NCBI RefSeq assembly: GCF_026241095.1 | Contig: NZ_JAPFGB010000023.1 | Coordinates: 30,445-94,444, forward strand | Length of the DNA stretch: 64,000 nt | Source: Saccharopolyspora sp. NFXS83 | GTDB taxonomy: Bacteria; Actinomycetota; Actinomycetes; Mycobacteriales; Pseudonocardiaceae | Direction of reading: 5' to 3' | Made by a program: the position numbers and the translations under genes | Shown here: one piece after another, positions 1 through 8,747 of the stretch | Position numbering within the stretch: the stretch's first letter is position 1 | Layout of the letters: every line of letters begins with the position of its first letter | Notes under the pieces: generated by a model | What the model was told of the DNA's origin: nothing | Database searches by the model: none | The model's input: the letters and a program-made list of their open reading frames with translations, nothing else

Positions 1-1
1 G

Positions 2-238
2 TGGCTCTCGGGAGGTTCGGTAGCCGGGCAGGTCCGGGTGCGCGGGGCGGTGGGCCCGGTGCGGGTCGACGGTGTGGAGGTGGACGGTTCGGTGACGTTG
101 ACCGGCAACTCCGGTCCGGTCGTCGCGGGCTCCGTCATCGGCGGGGCGCTGCGCTGCTGGGGCAATCCCGCGCCGGTCGGCGAGGGGCGGGCCAACGAGG
201 TGCGCGGGGCCGTCCGGGGGCAGTGCGGCGAGCTGTAG
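2..238 (+). CDS. C-terminal end of a secreted-type protein (5' truncated)
   Basis: The window opens inside this reading frame, which gives 78 codons before a TAG stop. The visible part is rich in Gly, Val and Ser with beta-type spacing, and ends in a block with two cysteines (GALRCWGNP and RGQCGEL). From general knowledge, this kind of tail (TGNSGPV, then LRCWGN, then GQC) occurs at the C-terminus of large secreted actinobacterial proteins, including PIG-L family deacetylases and beta-helix proteins. Only the tail is visible, so no function can be assigned. A second secreted PIG-L gene follows at 3952, so a paralogous surface function is possible but unproven. 214 bases of non-coding DNA separate it from the next gene. 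Confidence 0.55.
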   Translation, partial: WLSGGSVAGQVRVRGAVGPVRVDGVEVDGSVTLTGNSGPVVAGSVIGGALRCWGNPAPVGEGRANEVRGAVRGQCGEL

Positions 239-452
239 TTCTCTTTGCCGCGCGGTGGATTCCACTGGTGGCCGTCGAGTGGGATCCGTGTCGATTTCGG
301 GTGCGCGACGCCGTGATTTCTCCCCCGCAGGAGTTATTCGCCGGTGTGTCGGACGGGGGTGCGGGGCCGCGGATTCCTACGTTCGCGGTGCCCGAAACGC
401 CCCTCGCACCGCGTCGCCGCCGGCGGTGGTGCCGTCCGGATGAGAGCTGTCC

Positions 453-1418
453 ATGGATCTCACGGTCGTCGTTCCCTGCTACAACGAACAAGACGGAATT
501 CCCCGCCTGCACGCGGAATTGCTGCGGGTGCTGCCCGGCGTCGCCGCCGACTACGAGGTGGTGGCCGTCGATGACGGCAGCACCGACCGGACCCTGCCGA
601 GGTTGCGCGAGCTCGCGGCGTCCGATCCGCGGTTCCGGTACCTGTCGCTGAGCCGCAACTTCGGCAAGGAGGCTGCGGTGCTGGCCGGTCTCCGGCGCGC
701 GCACGGCCGTCGCGTCGTGATCATGGACGCGGATCTGCAGCATCCACCGGAACTGCTGGGTCGGATGCTGGCGGTGCTGGACTCCGGGCACGACCAGGTC
801 GTGGCCTGCCGGGACCGCTCCGGTGAGCCGTTGTCGCGACGACTGACCGCGCGGGTTTTCTACCGGCTGCTCAACAGGTTCTGCGAGATCCGGGTGCCCG
901 ATGGCGCCGGTGATTTCCGGATGTTGACCCGGCGAGCGGTGCAGGCGCTGCTCGCGCTGCCCGAACAGCACCGGTTCTCCAAAGGCCTGTTCGCGTGGAT
1001 CGGGTTCGACACCGCGCACGTGCCGTTCCGGGGTGGTGCCCGGCAGGGCGGTCGGTCGCGGTGGACGTGGCGCGCTCTCGTCGAGCACGGGGTGGACGGC
1101 TTGTTCTCCTTCCACCGCAGGCCGTTGCGCTGCGCGGGCTACCTCGGTGCGCTCGTCGCCGCGGCGGGCGCGGGCCAGGCGTTCCGGGAGTTGGCGAGCG
1201 GTGGGCCGCTGCTGGCGCCGGTGCTGCTGTGCGTGGCCGGGGTGCAGATGCTGCTGCTCGGCGTGGTCGGGGAGTACCTGGGCCGGATCCACCTCGAAAC
1301 GATGGGCCGGCCGCACTTCCTGGTGAAGGAGTCCGGCGGCCTCGCGTTCGGGATCGGTGGCGCGGCGGGCGATCGCGGGTACGACGCGCTGTGCGCGGCG
1401 TCCGCCGAGCGGGTGTAG
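453..1418 (+). CDS. Glycosyltransferase family 2, polyprenyl-phosphate sugar transferase (DPM1/GtrB-like)
   Basis: This 321-residue protein has a GT-A fold with VVVPCYNE at the N-terminus, a nucleotide-binding DDGSTD at residues 40-45 and the metal-binding DADLQHP at 93-99. A hydrophobic pair of segments near residues 225-275 should anchor it to the membrane. This architecture is that of enzymes that move a sugar from a nucleotide donor to undecaprenyl or decaprenyl phosphate on the cytoplasmic face (GtrB, ArnC, Ppm1). The sugar cannot be read from the sequence. The start ATG at 453 precedes the conserved fold directly. The TAG stop abuts the GTG start of the GtrA-like gene, so the two are certainly co-transcribed, and a GtrB plus GtrA pairing supports sugar transfer to the outside surface. 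Confidence 0.9.
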   Translation: MDLTVVVPCYNEQDGIPRLHAELLRVLPGVAADYEVVAVDDGSTDRTLPRLRELAASDPRFRYLSLSRNFGKEAAVLAGLRRAHGRRVVIMDADLQHPPELLGRMLAVLDSGHDQVVACRDRSGEPLSRRLTARVFYRLLNRFCEIRVPDGAGDFRMLTRRAVQALLALPEQHRFSKGLFAWIGFDTAHVPFRGGARQGGRSRWTWRALVEHGVDGLFSFHRRPLRCAGYLGALVAAAGAGQAFRELASGGPLLAPVLLCVAGVQMLLLGVVGEYLGRIHLETMGRPHFLVKESGGLAFGIGGAAGDRGYDALCAASAERV

Positions 1419-1823
1419 GTGGTGTCGGCGAACAGGGGCGGGTGGCCCCTGCTGCGCTTCGCCGGTGTGGGCGGGGTGAACACCGCCGTGCACTACGGCG
1501 TCTACATCGGACTGTCCGCGGTGATGTCGGTGCTGTCGGCGCACGTGGCTGCGACGGTTACCGCGATGGGGTGCTCGTACCTGCTGAACTGCCGGTTCAC
1601 CTTCGGTGTGGCGCCGAGCGCGCGGTCCTTGCTGCGGTACCCGCTGTCGCACTTGGGAGATCTGGTCGCCGGTACGGCCGCGATGGCGGTGCTGACCAGA
1701 ACGGCGGAGATCGACGCGCGGGTGGCGACGGTCGCGGCGGGTGTGGTCGCGATGCCCGCCACCTTCTTGATCACCCGTGCCGTGCTGACTCGCGGCGCGC
1801 GGGGCGACGGGAGGCTGCGATGA
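1419..1823 (+). CDS. GtrA-like membrane protein (lipid-linked sugar flippase)
   Basis: This 134-residue protein has four predicted membrane segments and begins with the family hallmark LLRFAGVGGVNTAVHY. It also has a central CSYLLNCRFTF block, close to the NY.ls..wvF motif of GtrA proteins. GtrA proteins are thought to flip polyprenyl-phosphate sugars across the cytoplasmic membrane. The gene starts with GTG immediately after the stop of the GT2 gene and overlaps the following membrane-protein gene by four bases (ATGA), so translation is probably coupled. The length is normal for the family. The function is inferred from family membership and from pairing with a GtrB-like enzyme. Confidence 0.85.
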   Translation: MVSANRGGWPLLRFAGVGGVNTAVHYGVYIGLSAVMSVLSAHVAATVTAMGCSYLLNCRFTFGVAPSARSLLRYPLSHLGDLVAGTAAMAVLTRTAEIDARVATVAAGVVAMPATFLITRAVLTRGARGDGRLR

Positions 1824-3952
1824 GGGCGCCGATCGTGGCAGGCCCGTGGCGTCGGGACCTTGGCGCCGCCTGCGGGGTGGCGGTGGTCGTGGCGCTGCTG
1901 GCGCAGTTGCCGGTGCTGGTGAATCCGGCGTTCTACTTCTGGGACGACAGCGCCGCGCAGTTCCTGCCGATGTGGCACCGGCTGGGCGAACGGGTGCTAG
2001 CCGGGCAATGGCCGCCGCTGCTGGAACCGGACTCGTGGATGGGCGGTGACATCGCGGCGGAGGCGTTGTTCGGCGTGTGGAATCCCGTGCACCTGGTGGA
2101 ATTCGTGCTCGTCGTCGCCATCGGTGACCTGGCGGTCGCGGCCGTCGTGGTCAAGACGCAGTTCTTGGTGCTGCTGGGAGTGGGCACGCACGTGCTGTGC
2201 CGGGAGTACGGCGCCTCCCGCCCGGTGGCCGCGGTGTTCGGCGTGGCGCTGCCGGTGTCCGGTTTCGTGCTGTACTTCCAGGCCGCCACCTGGGCGGGCG
2301 GGTTGATGGGCCTGGCCTGGGTGCCGTGGGCGTGGTGGGCGCTGCGGCGGGCTGGTCGCGATCGCGCTCCGGTGTGGGTGGCGTTCGTGTTCGGGTACCT
2401 GTGCGTGTCGGCCGGTGATCCGTACGCGGTGCTCGCGCTGGTGCTGGTCGGCGCGGGACTGCTGCTGGAGCTCAGGTTCGCGCGGCTCGGGGTGCGGCGG
2501 TTGCTGCTCGCGGCAGTGCCGGTGGCGATGGTGGTGCCGCTGGTGTTCGTGCCGGTGCTGGCGACGGCGCCGGTCGGCTGGCGCACGGGTCTGCTGCTGT
2601 TCAACGCGGGGCTGCTGGCTCCGGATGCGGGTGATCTGCTGAACCTGAGCGTCGCCGGGTTCGTGCCGCAGATCCGTTCGTTCGGCTCGTTCCGGATGAC
2701 GGTGCCCGCGCTGTACTTCACCTGGTTCGCGCTGCCGTTGGCTCCTTGGCTGGACTGGCGGGTGTTGCGCGCGCGGGCGCGGCACTGCGCGGGCGTGTTC
2801 GTCGTCGCCGGTGCGGGCGTGCTGCTGTGCCTCGGCCCGTCGCAGGTCGGGATGCTGCGGTGGCCGCTGCGGCACCTCCCGGTCGTGTACCTGGCGTTGG
2901 CGGTCGTGCTGGCGGTGGCGCTGAGCTCGGGAGTGCGGACCGAGCACCGCCGGACGCGAACGCTGATCACGCTGCTGGCGGTGGCGCTGTGCGGGTACTT
3001 GTCGTTCGCCGCCTGGCCGTCGTTGTGGGCGCGGCACGTCGTGTCGGTGGTGCTGATGGGATCGGTGCTCGGCTTGGTGGCGCTGGGCCGGCGTGCGCTC
3101 GTGCCGTGGGGGCTGCAGCTGGGCACTGTCGTCGCGCTGGTGTGCCAGGTGTGCTGGTTCCCGGCGAACCACGACGTCGCGGTGTACTCCTTCCCCTCCG
3201 ACGTGCGGCGGATCCGCGCTGACTTCGCGCACCTGCGTTCGGGAACGGTCGTGCAGATCGCCGACCGGTCGCGCATCGCGGCGCGCGACGTCGAGTCGGG
3301 TGCGGCATGGCGGCAGCTGCTGTTCGGGAACATGCACGCGGTGGCCGGGGTGCCGAGCCTGGTGTCCTACACCGGGATCGGATTCCGCTCGCTGCACGAA
3401 CGGCTGTGCCTGGGGTACTTCGGCGCGCAGTGCCCGGACGCGTACCGCCGGTTGTGGGAGGCGGACGAGACCGGTGCGCCGTTGGCGGACCAGTTGCGGG
3501 TGCGCCACGTCGTGGTGCAGCGCCGATCGCTCGACTTCCCGGTCGCGCCGCCCGGCTGGCGGGTGGTCCACCGGGATGCGGCCGTCACCCGGCTGCAGCG
3601 GTCGGAGCCGGTGCCGTGGCCCGCGGGCCGGTTGAGCGTGGCGTCCGACGTGCGCGTGCTCGCCGACGACGAACGCTCGGCGCGGTCCGAACAGGTGCGC
3701 TTCGACCGCGCGGGGCCGCGGGCGGAGCTGGTGTTCGCCCGTCTGGCCTGGCCCGGATATCGAGCCACCGCGGACGGAGCGGAGTTGCCGGTCCGCGCGA
3801 CCTCCGCGGGACTCGTGCGGGTCGAACTTCCCGAAGGGACCCGTGCGGGCACGGTGCGGCTGGACTGGAGTCCGCCGGGGTATCGAGTGGGGATCGCGCT
3901 GGCGCTCGCAGGGGCGCTGCTGGCGTTGCTCGGCGGCAGGAGGTGGGCCTGA
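1820..3952 (+). CDS. Large polytopic membrane protein, GT-C/YfhO-like
   Basis: This protein of about 710 residues has a dozen or so hydrophobic segments across the first two thirds and a soluble C-terminal part ending in a last membrane segment. Near the N-terminus lies FYFWDDSAAQFLPMW, an acidic luminal-loop motif of the type seen in GT-C glycosyltransferases that use polyprenyl-phosphate sugars. The overall layout (membrane core, extracellular beta-rich tail, final helix) recalls YfhO family proteins. The acceptor is unknown. The ATG overlaps the stop of gtrA and the gene's own stop overlaps the next start (TGATG). Its place behind a GtrB/GtrA pair suggests it transfers the flipped sugar to a surface glycan, lipid or protein; this is an inference. 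Confidence 0.7.
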   Translation: MRAPIVAGPWRRDLGAACGVAVVVALLAQLPVLVNPAFYFWDDSAAQFLPMWHRLGERVLAGQWPPLLEPDSWMGGDIAAEALFGVWNPVHLVEFVLVVAIGDLAVAAVVVKTQFLVLLGVGTHVLCREYGASRPVAAVFGVALPVSGFVLYFQAATWAGGLMGLAWVPWAWWALRRAGRDRAPVWVAFVFGYLCVSAGDPYAVLALVLVGAGLLLELRFARLGVRRLLLAAVPVAMVVPLVFVPVLATAPVGWRTGLLLFNAGLLAPDAGDLLNLSVAGFVPQIRSFGSFRMTVPALYFTWFALPLAPWLDWRVLRARARHCAGVFVVAGAGVLLCLGPSQVGMLRWPLRHLPVVYLALAVVLAVALSSGVRTEHRRTRTLITLLAVALCGYLSFAAWPSLWARHVVSVVLMGSVLGLVALGRRALVPWGLQLGTVVALVCQVCWFPANHDVAVYSFPSDVRRIRADFAHLRSGTVVQIADRSRIAARDVESGAAWRQLLFGNMHAVAGVPSLVSYTGIGFRSLHERLCLGYFGAQCPDAYRRLWEADETGAPLADQLRVRHVVVQRRSLDFPVAPPGWRVVHRDAAVTRLQRSEPVPWPAGRLSVASDVRVLADDERSARSEQVRFDRAGPRAELVFARLAWPGYRATADGAELPVRATSAGLVRVELPEGTRAGTVRLDWSPPGYRVGIALALAGALLALLGGRRWA

Positions 3953-5979
3953 TGCGGGGAAGTTGGCGTGCGTCGGTTCTGGCGGTGACGGCCTGCGTGC
4001 CGCTGTCGTTCGCCCCGACGCCCGGGGCGGCGGACACCGGTGGAGCGCGGTACGTGCAGGTGGTGGCGCATCCCGACGACGACATCCTGTTCATGAACCC
4101 GGACCTCCGCACGGCCGTGCGATCCGGGGCGCCGGTGACCACGGTGTACCTGACGGCGGGGGAGAGCGATGTGCGGCCCGCCGAGCCGTACGCGGCCGGC
4201 AGGCAGGCCGGGAGCCGTGCCGCGTTCGCGGAGATGGCGGCAGCACCCGACGAGTGGGAACGCTCGGCCACCGAGGTCCTGCCCGGTCGCTTCGCCGAGG
4301 TGCACGCGCTGCGGACGCGTCCGGCGATCCGGCTGGTGTTCTTGAACCTGCCGGACGACAACGATCCGCTCGCAGCGGGCGGAAAGCACGCGTTGAGTCG
4401 ACTGTGGGCGGGCGGTGGGCCGGTGCGCACCGTGGTGCCGGAGGGCGCTCCGCTGCCCGGCCCGTCCGAGTACGGCCGGGACCAGCTGATCGGCGCTCTG
4501 GCCGAGCTGTTGCGCCGGTACGACCCGACGGTGCTGCGGACGCAAGATCCGTTGCCGGATCCTCGGTACCAAGCGCACTGGGACGGGCACGACCACCCGG
4601 ACCACGTGGCGACCACCCGGTTCGCGACGGCGGCAGCGGCGCGGCACGACGGGCCGGTCCGCGTGGTGCACTACCGCGGTTACAACGTCGCCGACGCCGC
4701 GCCGAACCTCTCACCGGACGTCGTGGAGACCAAGCGGCGGATCTTCGCGCGCTACGCGCCGCACGATCCGATGGTCGGGCTGGGCGAACCGTACGGGACT
4801 TGGCTGCGCAGCATGCGCTACCGCTGGCCCGCGAGCGGGCACCGGGTCGAGCGGGACGACCGCGGGCGGCTGCACTTCGCGGACGTGCGCGGTGGGCGAC
4901 TGCTGCTCGGCGAACGGGACGGGTCGCGGATCGAGCCGGTACCGCTGCCCGCGCCGCCGGTGGGGTCCGGTGATGTCGCGTTCTTGCGGGGAGGGGACGG
5001 GCTCCGCGTGGTGGTGCGGGACTTCCGGACCGGAGCGTCGTACTCGACGAGCCAGGACGCGGGCGGGCGTTGGAGGCCGAGGTGGCGGACCGTGGCGCCA
5101 CCGGGCGACGGGGCGGCGCTGGGAAACATGGCCACTTCCTCCACCGCGGACGGCCGGTTGGTGGTGGCGCGTTCGGACGCGAGATCCGGGGTGAACGTCC
5201 GGATCGGTGATGGGCCGTGGATTCGGCTCCACGCCGAGGACGTCGGCGACGTCGCGGTGGTCCGCGGGCGAGGCGGGGTCGTGCACGTCTTCGCCGCCAC
5301 GCCCGACGGCATGACGCACTGGGAGTCCGCCGGGGACGAGTTCGTCTCGGCGCCGGTCCCGCCCGGATTGCGCCCGGCCGGGCCGATCGGGGCCACGGCC
5401 GCCGCGGACGGCACGGCGCTGCTCGCGTTCCGGCAGGCCGACGACGGTGCGCTCGTGGTGCTCGCCGAGCCGGATGAGCCCGCCCGCGGGTGGCGGGTCC
5501 GGGCACGGCTGCGCTCCTCCGGCGGCGGATCCGGCCCGGCGCTGGCGGCGGCGAGCGCGACGAGCCTGGTGCTGGCCGTGCGCACCGGACTCGGCGGCAC
5601 CGAGGTGTTCCGCCTGAGTCCGCGCGGGGTGCACCGGACCGTGCTCCGCGGCTCGGTGGCGGACCGGCCGTCGCTGAGCGCCGACGGCACGCTGGCGGCC
5701 ACCGCCGACGACGGCGCACTGCTCGTCAGCGAGCCCGGACCCGACGGCGCGTACCGGCGGTGGGAGAGGCTCGCGGCGCCCGTCCCGGCCGGACGGCCGC
5801 GGCGGGACGGGCGCACCTGCCGGGGCGGCGGTGTCGGTGGCTGCCGTCTCCGCGGGCGGCCCCGGCTCGCGAACACCGCGCAGCCTGGTCGTACGGCACG
5901 GGAAAATACCAATATCAATGTTAAAGATGCCAGGGAGGCTGTGAACGGTGCTGCGGGCGGGGTCGGGTGGGCCTCCTGA
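3952..5979 (+). CDS. Secreted PIG-L family deacetylase with C-terminal beta-propeller
   Basis: This 675-residue protein starts with an export signal (Arg residues, a hydrophobic core, cleavage near PGAAD). A LmbE/PIG-L deacetylase domain follows. It has the metal-binding AHPDDD at residues 39-44 and a later HDHPDHVATT block around 208-217 carrying zinc-ligand histidines. From about residue 300 there are repeated W-ending blades typical of lectin-like propellers fused to secreted PIG-L enzymes. Such enzymes remove N-acetyl groups from glycans. It overlaps the preceding gene (TGATG) and ends the operon. After the last plausible blade (YRRWERLAAP) the final 55 or so residues turn Arg/Gly-rich and then AT-rich, unlike a propeller end. 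This may be a frameshift or a lost stop. Confidence 0.85.
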   Translation: MRGSWRASVLAVTACVPLSFAPTPGAADTGGARYVQVVAHPDDDILFMNPDLRTAVRSGAPVTTVYLTAGESDVRPAEPYAAGRQAGSRAAFAEMAAAPDEWERSATEVLPGRFAEVHALRTRPAIRLVFLNLPDDNDPLAAGGKHALSRLWAGGGPVRTVVPEGAPLPGPSEYGRDQLIGALAELLRRYDPTVLRTQDPLPDPRYQAHWDGHDHPDHVATTRFATAAAARHDGPVRVVHYRGYNVADAAPNLSPDVVETKRRIFARYAPHDPMVGLGEPYGTWLRSMRYRWPASGHRVERDDRGRLHFADVRGGRLLLGERDGSRIEPVPLPAPPVGSGDVAFLRGGDGLRVVVRDFRTGASYSTSQDAGGRWRPRWRTVAPPGDGAALGNMATSSTADGRLVVARSDARSGVNVRIGDGPWIRLHAEDVGDVAVVRGRGGVVHVFAATPDGMTHWESAGDEFVSAPVPPGLRPAGPIGATAAADGTALLAFRQADDGALVVLAEPDEPARGWRVRARLRSSGGGSGPALAAASATSLVLAVRTGLGGTEVFRLSPRGVHRTVLRGSVADRPSLSADGTLAATADDGALLVSEPGPDGAYRRWERLAAPVPAGRPRRDGRTCRGGGVGGCRLRGRPRLANTAQPGRTARENTNINVKDAREAVNGAAGGVGWAS

Positions 5980-6041
5980 GCAGGGCGGGCGCGGGTCTCC
6001 GCCTCGCGGGGCGGCACGAGGTGGCACGTGCGAGCGCAGGC

Positions 6042-6839
6042 TCAGCCCAGGGGGACGAGCCGCACATCGGAGTGCTCGCGCATCGACTCCACCAGTGCGG
6101 GATCGAGCTCCCCGGCCAGCAGCACGTGGTCGAAGTCGGCGACGGGGGCGAGCCGGTGCAGCGCGGCGCGGCCGACCTTGCTCGAATCCATCATCAGCAC
6201 CCGCGTGCTGGCACTGTTGATCATCGCCCGCTTCACCAGCACGATCTCCTGCTCCTGGTGGAAGGTCATCTCGGCGTTCATCGCCGAGGTGGACAAGAAC
6301 ATCAGGTCCACCGACAACCCGCTGATCATCTCTTGGCAGGGCAGTCCGATGAAGGAGTCGTGCGTGCGGGAGTACTCGCCGCCGATGCTGATCAACCGGA
6401 TGTCCGGAGCCTCTCGCAGCGTCTCGTGCACCTGCCGGTAATTGCTGACCACGGTCAGCGGTCCGACGTCGGGCAGCAGGTGGGCCAGGGCGAGAGCCGT
6501 GGTCGAGTCGTCCAGCAGCACCGACATGCCGGGGGCGATCAGGGGCAGCGCGGCGGCGGCCAGCGCTTCCTTCTCCTTGGTGTGGGTGTGCAGGCGGAAG
6601 TCCGAGCTGCTCTCGAACACGGTGGAGGGTTGCGCGGAGACGCCGCCGTGGAACTTGCGCAGCAGTCCGCGGCTGACCAGATCGTCGATGTCGCGGTGCA
6701 CCGTCATCAGGCTGACCCCGGTCAGCGCGGACAGCTCCGCTGCGCTGGCGAAGCCGCCCTCGACGACGTGGTCGATGATCTGCTGCTGGCGCAGGAGCCG
6801 GGGGGACTGCTTCTTGGATGCGGACGCCATGGCCGCCAT
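6042..6839 (-). CDS. DeoR/GlpR-family transcriptional repressor of the adjacent sugar operon
   Basis: This 265-residue protein has an N-terminal DeoR-type winged helix at about residues 16-70, with SLMTVHRDIDDL as the recognition region. A DeoRC sugar-phosphate sensor domain follows, including the phosphate-binding LLDDSTTALALA and a late MMDSSKVG motif. The ATG at 6839 was chosen because AAGGAGG sits four bases upstream; a longer ORF starting further out is less likely. The gene is divergent from the HAD-kinase-aldolase operon, and a perfect inverted repeat lies in the shared promoter region. DeoR proteins usually release DNA when they bind a phosphorylated pathway intermediate. Here that would be a sugar phosphate made by the FGGY or DhaK-type kinase (inference). 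Confidence 0.88.
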   Translation of the reverse strand: MAAMASASKKQSPRLLRQQQIIDHVVEGGFASAAELSALTGVSLMTVHRDIDDLVSRGLLRKFHGGVSAQPSTVFESSSDFRLHTHTKEKEALAAAALPLIAPGMSVLLDDSTTALALAHLLPDVGPLTVVSNYRQVHETLREAPDIRLISIGGEYSRTHDSFIGLPCQEMISGLSVDLMFLSTSAMNAEMTFHQEQEIVLVKRAMINSASTRVLMMDSSKVGRAALHRLAPVADFDHVLLAGELDPALVESMREHSDVRLVPLG

Positions 6840-6906
6840 CTTGCCTCCTTGCTGCACTGGACCGCGGGACCGGCCGAAGCCGACCAAGTATCATCGATGT
6901 AGTGAC

Positions 6907-6929
6907 AATTAACTACCCCGATGTTAATT
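6907..6929. promoter_or_regulatory. Perfect inverted repeat, probable DeoR operator
   Basis: AATTAAC at 6907-6913 and GTTAATT at 6923-6929 are exact reverse complements separated by nine bases. The site is the most AT-rich stretch of the region. It lies midway between the divergent DeoR start (6839) and the operon start (6965), where a repressor would control both. The related half-site ATGTTAA also occurs upstream at 5918-5924, just past the body of the PIG-L gene. That DeoR is the binder is inferred from position. Confidence 0.65.
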
Positions 6930-6964
6930 TGAGCGCCGTCACTGAACGACTGGGAGGTACACCG

Positions 6965-7663
6965 ATGACGCAGCCCGACCGCGCGCCGGGCGCGCACCGA
7001 GCGGTCGTCTTCGACATGGACGGCGTCCTGGTCGACAGCGAGCACCTGTGGGAGCGGATGTGGGCGCGTTTCGCAGCCGCCCGCGACCAGACCTGGACGG
7101 CCGAGCAGACCCGCCAGGTGCAGGGCATGAGCGCTCCGGAGTGGTCGGCGTTCCTGGCCCGCTTCAGCCTCGCCGAGGAATCCGCCTCGGAGACCGAGCG
7201 CATCGTGGTCGACGACATGATCGTCGCGCTGGAGGCGGGGGAGATCGAGCTGCTGCCCGGCGCCGAGCGCATGGTGCTGGAGGTGTCGGAGCGGGTGGTC
7301 ATCGGCCTGGCCTCATCGGCCCCGCGCAGGCTCATCGACGCCGTGCTCGATCTGCACGCGCTGAGCGACTGCTTCAGCGCGACCGTGTCCAGCGCCGAGG
7401 TGCCGCGCGGGAAACCGAGCCCCGACGTGTACCTGGCTGCCGCGAACAAGTTGGGCAGGCACCCGCGAGAATGCCTGGCCGTGGAGGACTCCAGCAACGG
7501 GTTGCGCTCGGCCGCGGCGGCCGAGATGACGGTGGTGGCCATCCCCAGCGCCGACTACCCACCCGCCGAGGACGCGTTGACCGGCGCGTCTTTCGTGGCC
7601 GCGGACCTCGACGAAGTGCGCGTCCGGCTGCTCGAATCGTTGACGACGCCCGTTGTGGGCTGA
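6965..7663 (+). CDS. HAD-superfamily sugar-phosphate phosphatase or phosphomutase
   Basis: This 232-residue subclass I HAD enzyme has motif I FDMDGVLVDS with the nucleophile Asp17 and acid/base Asp19. It also has motif II with Ser (ASSAPRR), motif III Lys (PRGKPSPDVYL) and motif IV (VEDSSNG), with a helical cap domain between. It belongs to the beta-phosphoglucomutase/GPP group, whose members dephosphorylate or isomerise small sugar phosphates. The ATG at 6965 follows GGGAGG by about eight bases; a longer ORF runs upstream through the operator and is not used. It is the first gene of the operon and probably clears or recycles a phosphorylated intermediate. The substrate is unknown. Confidence 0.85.
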   Translation: MTQPDRAPGAHRAVVFDMDGVLVDSEHLWERMWARFAAARDQTWTAEQTRQVQGMSAPEWSAFLARFSLAEESASETERIVVDDMIVALEAGEIELLPGAERMVLEVSERVVIGLASSAPRRLIDAVLDLHALSDCFSATVSSAEVPRGKPSPDVYLAAANKLGRHPRECLAVEDSSNGLRSAAAAEMTVVAIPSADYPPAEDALTGASFVAADLDEVRVRLLESLTTPVVG

Positions 7664-7688
7664 CCGACTCGGACGGAGGAGTCTGGAC

Positions 7689-8747
7689 ATGACGAAGGTT
7701 CTCGCCGCGGGTGACCGCTTCGTGGACCCGCAGCTGTTCGTGAGCGCGCTGACCGAACGGGCGGTCGGGCACGACCTGAGCTTCAGCACGATGAAGACGG
7801 GCTGGCCGGTGGAACCGTTCGGCCCGGTCGGGGGCGTGCGCGAGGCCAGCGGAACCGAGCAGCAGGTGCTCGAAGCACTGGGCGACGCCGAGATCCTCGC
7901 CACCCAGATGGCTCCGGTGACCGCGGAAGTGCTGGGCAAGAGCCCGAACTTGCGGTTCGTCGGCGTCGCCCGCGGCGGGCCGGTCAACGTCGACCTCGCC
8001 GCGGCCACCGAGGCGGGCGTGATCGTCAGCTACACCCCCGCGCGCAACGCGGCGGCGGCAGCGGAATTCGCGGTCGGCCTGATCCTGGCCGCGATGCGGC
8101 GCATCGCCGACTCGAACGCGGAGCTGAAGAACGGCAACTGGCGCGGCGACTACTACGCCTACGAGCAGGCAGGACTCGAACTCGAAGGCGCCACGGTCGG
8201 TCTGGTCGGCTACGGAGCGATCGGGCGCATCGTGGCGCGGGTGCTGTCCGCGTTCGGCGCGCACGTCCTGGTCTCCGACCCGTTCGTCGGCCGGGCCGAA
8301 GCGGACCGGGACGGCGTGCGGCTGGTCGAGCTCGACGACCTGCTGCGCGCGAGCTCCGTGGTGAGCCTGCACGCGCGGCTCACCCCGGAGACCGAGCACC
8401 TGATCAACGCCGAGAACTTGGCGCTGCTGCCCGAGGGCGCAGTGCTGGTGAACTCCGCGCGAGGCGGGCTGCTGGACTACGCGCCGCTGCCGGAGCTGCT
8501 CGAATCGGGCCGGTTGGGGGGCCTGGCCCTCGACGTGTACGACATCGAGCCGCCGCCGCGGGACTGGCCGCTGTTCAACGCGCCGAACGTGATCACCACC
8601 CCGCACCTGGCCGGGGCGACCCGCCGGACCGCCGACCGCGCCGCGGCCATCGTGGCGGGCGACGCGGCGCTGTTCCTCGACGGACGACGGCCGCGCCACG
8701 TGGCCAACCCGGAGGTCCTGGAACGGCTGGAGGGCCTGAGCCCATGA
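7689..8747 (+). CDS. D-2-hydroxyacid dehydrogenase (SerA-like, NAD-binding)
   Basis: This 352-residue protein has the Rossmann motif GLVGYGAIGRIVARVL and the catalytic triad context of the family: Arg in VNSARGG, Glu in DVYDIEPPP and His in TTPHLAGAT. It oxidises or reduces a 2-hydroxyacid with NAD(H). The N-terminal segment is longer than in most SerA-type enzymes. The start at 7689 follows ACGGAGGAG at good spacing. The stop overlaps the FGGY kinase start by four bases. In a tetrose or tetronate setting it might act on a four-carbon sugar acid or its phosphate, such as 4-phosphoerythronate; this is inferred from context only. Confidence 0.85.
   Translation: MTKVLAAGDRFVDPQLFVSALTERAVGHDLSFSTMKTGWPVEPFGPVGGVREASGTEQQVLEALGDAEILATQMAPVTAEVLGKSPNLRFVGVARGGPVNVDLAAATEAGVIVSYTPARNAAAAAEFAVGLILAAMRRIADSNAELKNGNWRGDYYAYEQAGLELEGATVGLVGYGAIGRIVARVLSAFGAHVLVSDPFVGRAEADRDGVRLVELDDLLRASSVVSLHARLTPETEHLINAENLALLPEGAVLVNSARGGLLDYAPLPELLESGRLGGLALDVYDIEPPPRDWPLFNAPNVITTPHLAGATRRTADRAAAIVAGDAALFLDGRRPRHVANPEVLERLEGLSP

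Noticed and set aside
135..1652. A 505-codon minus-strand frame opposite the glycosyltransferase genes
   Set aside because: It is an opposite-strand shadow typical of GC-rich DNA; the product is Arg/His/Pro-rich with no domain, and the plus-strand genes have clear motifs and overlapping junctions.
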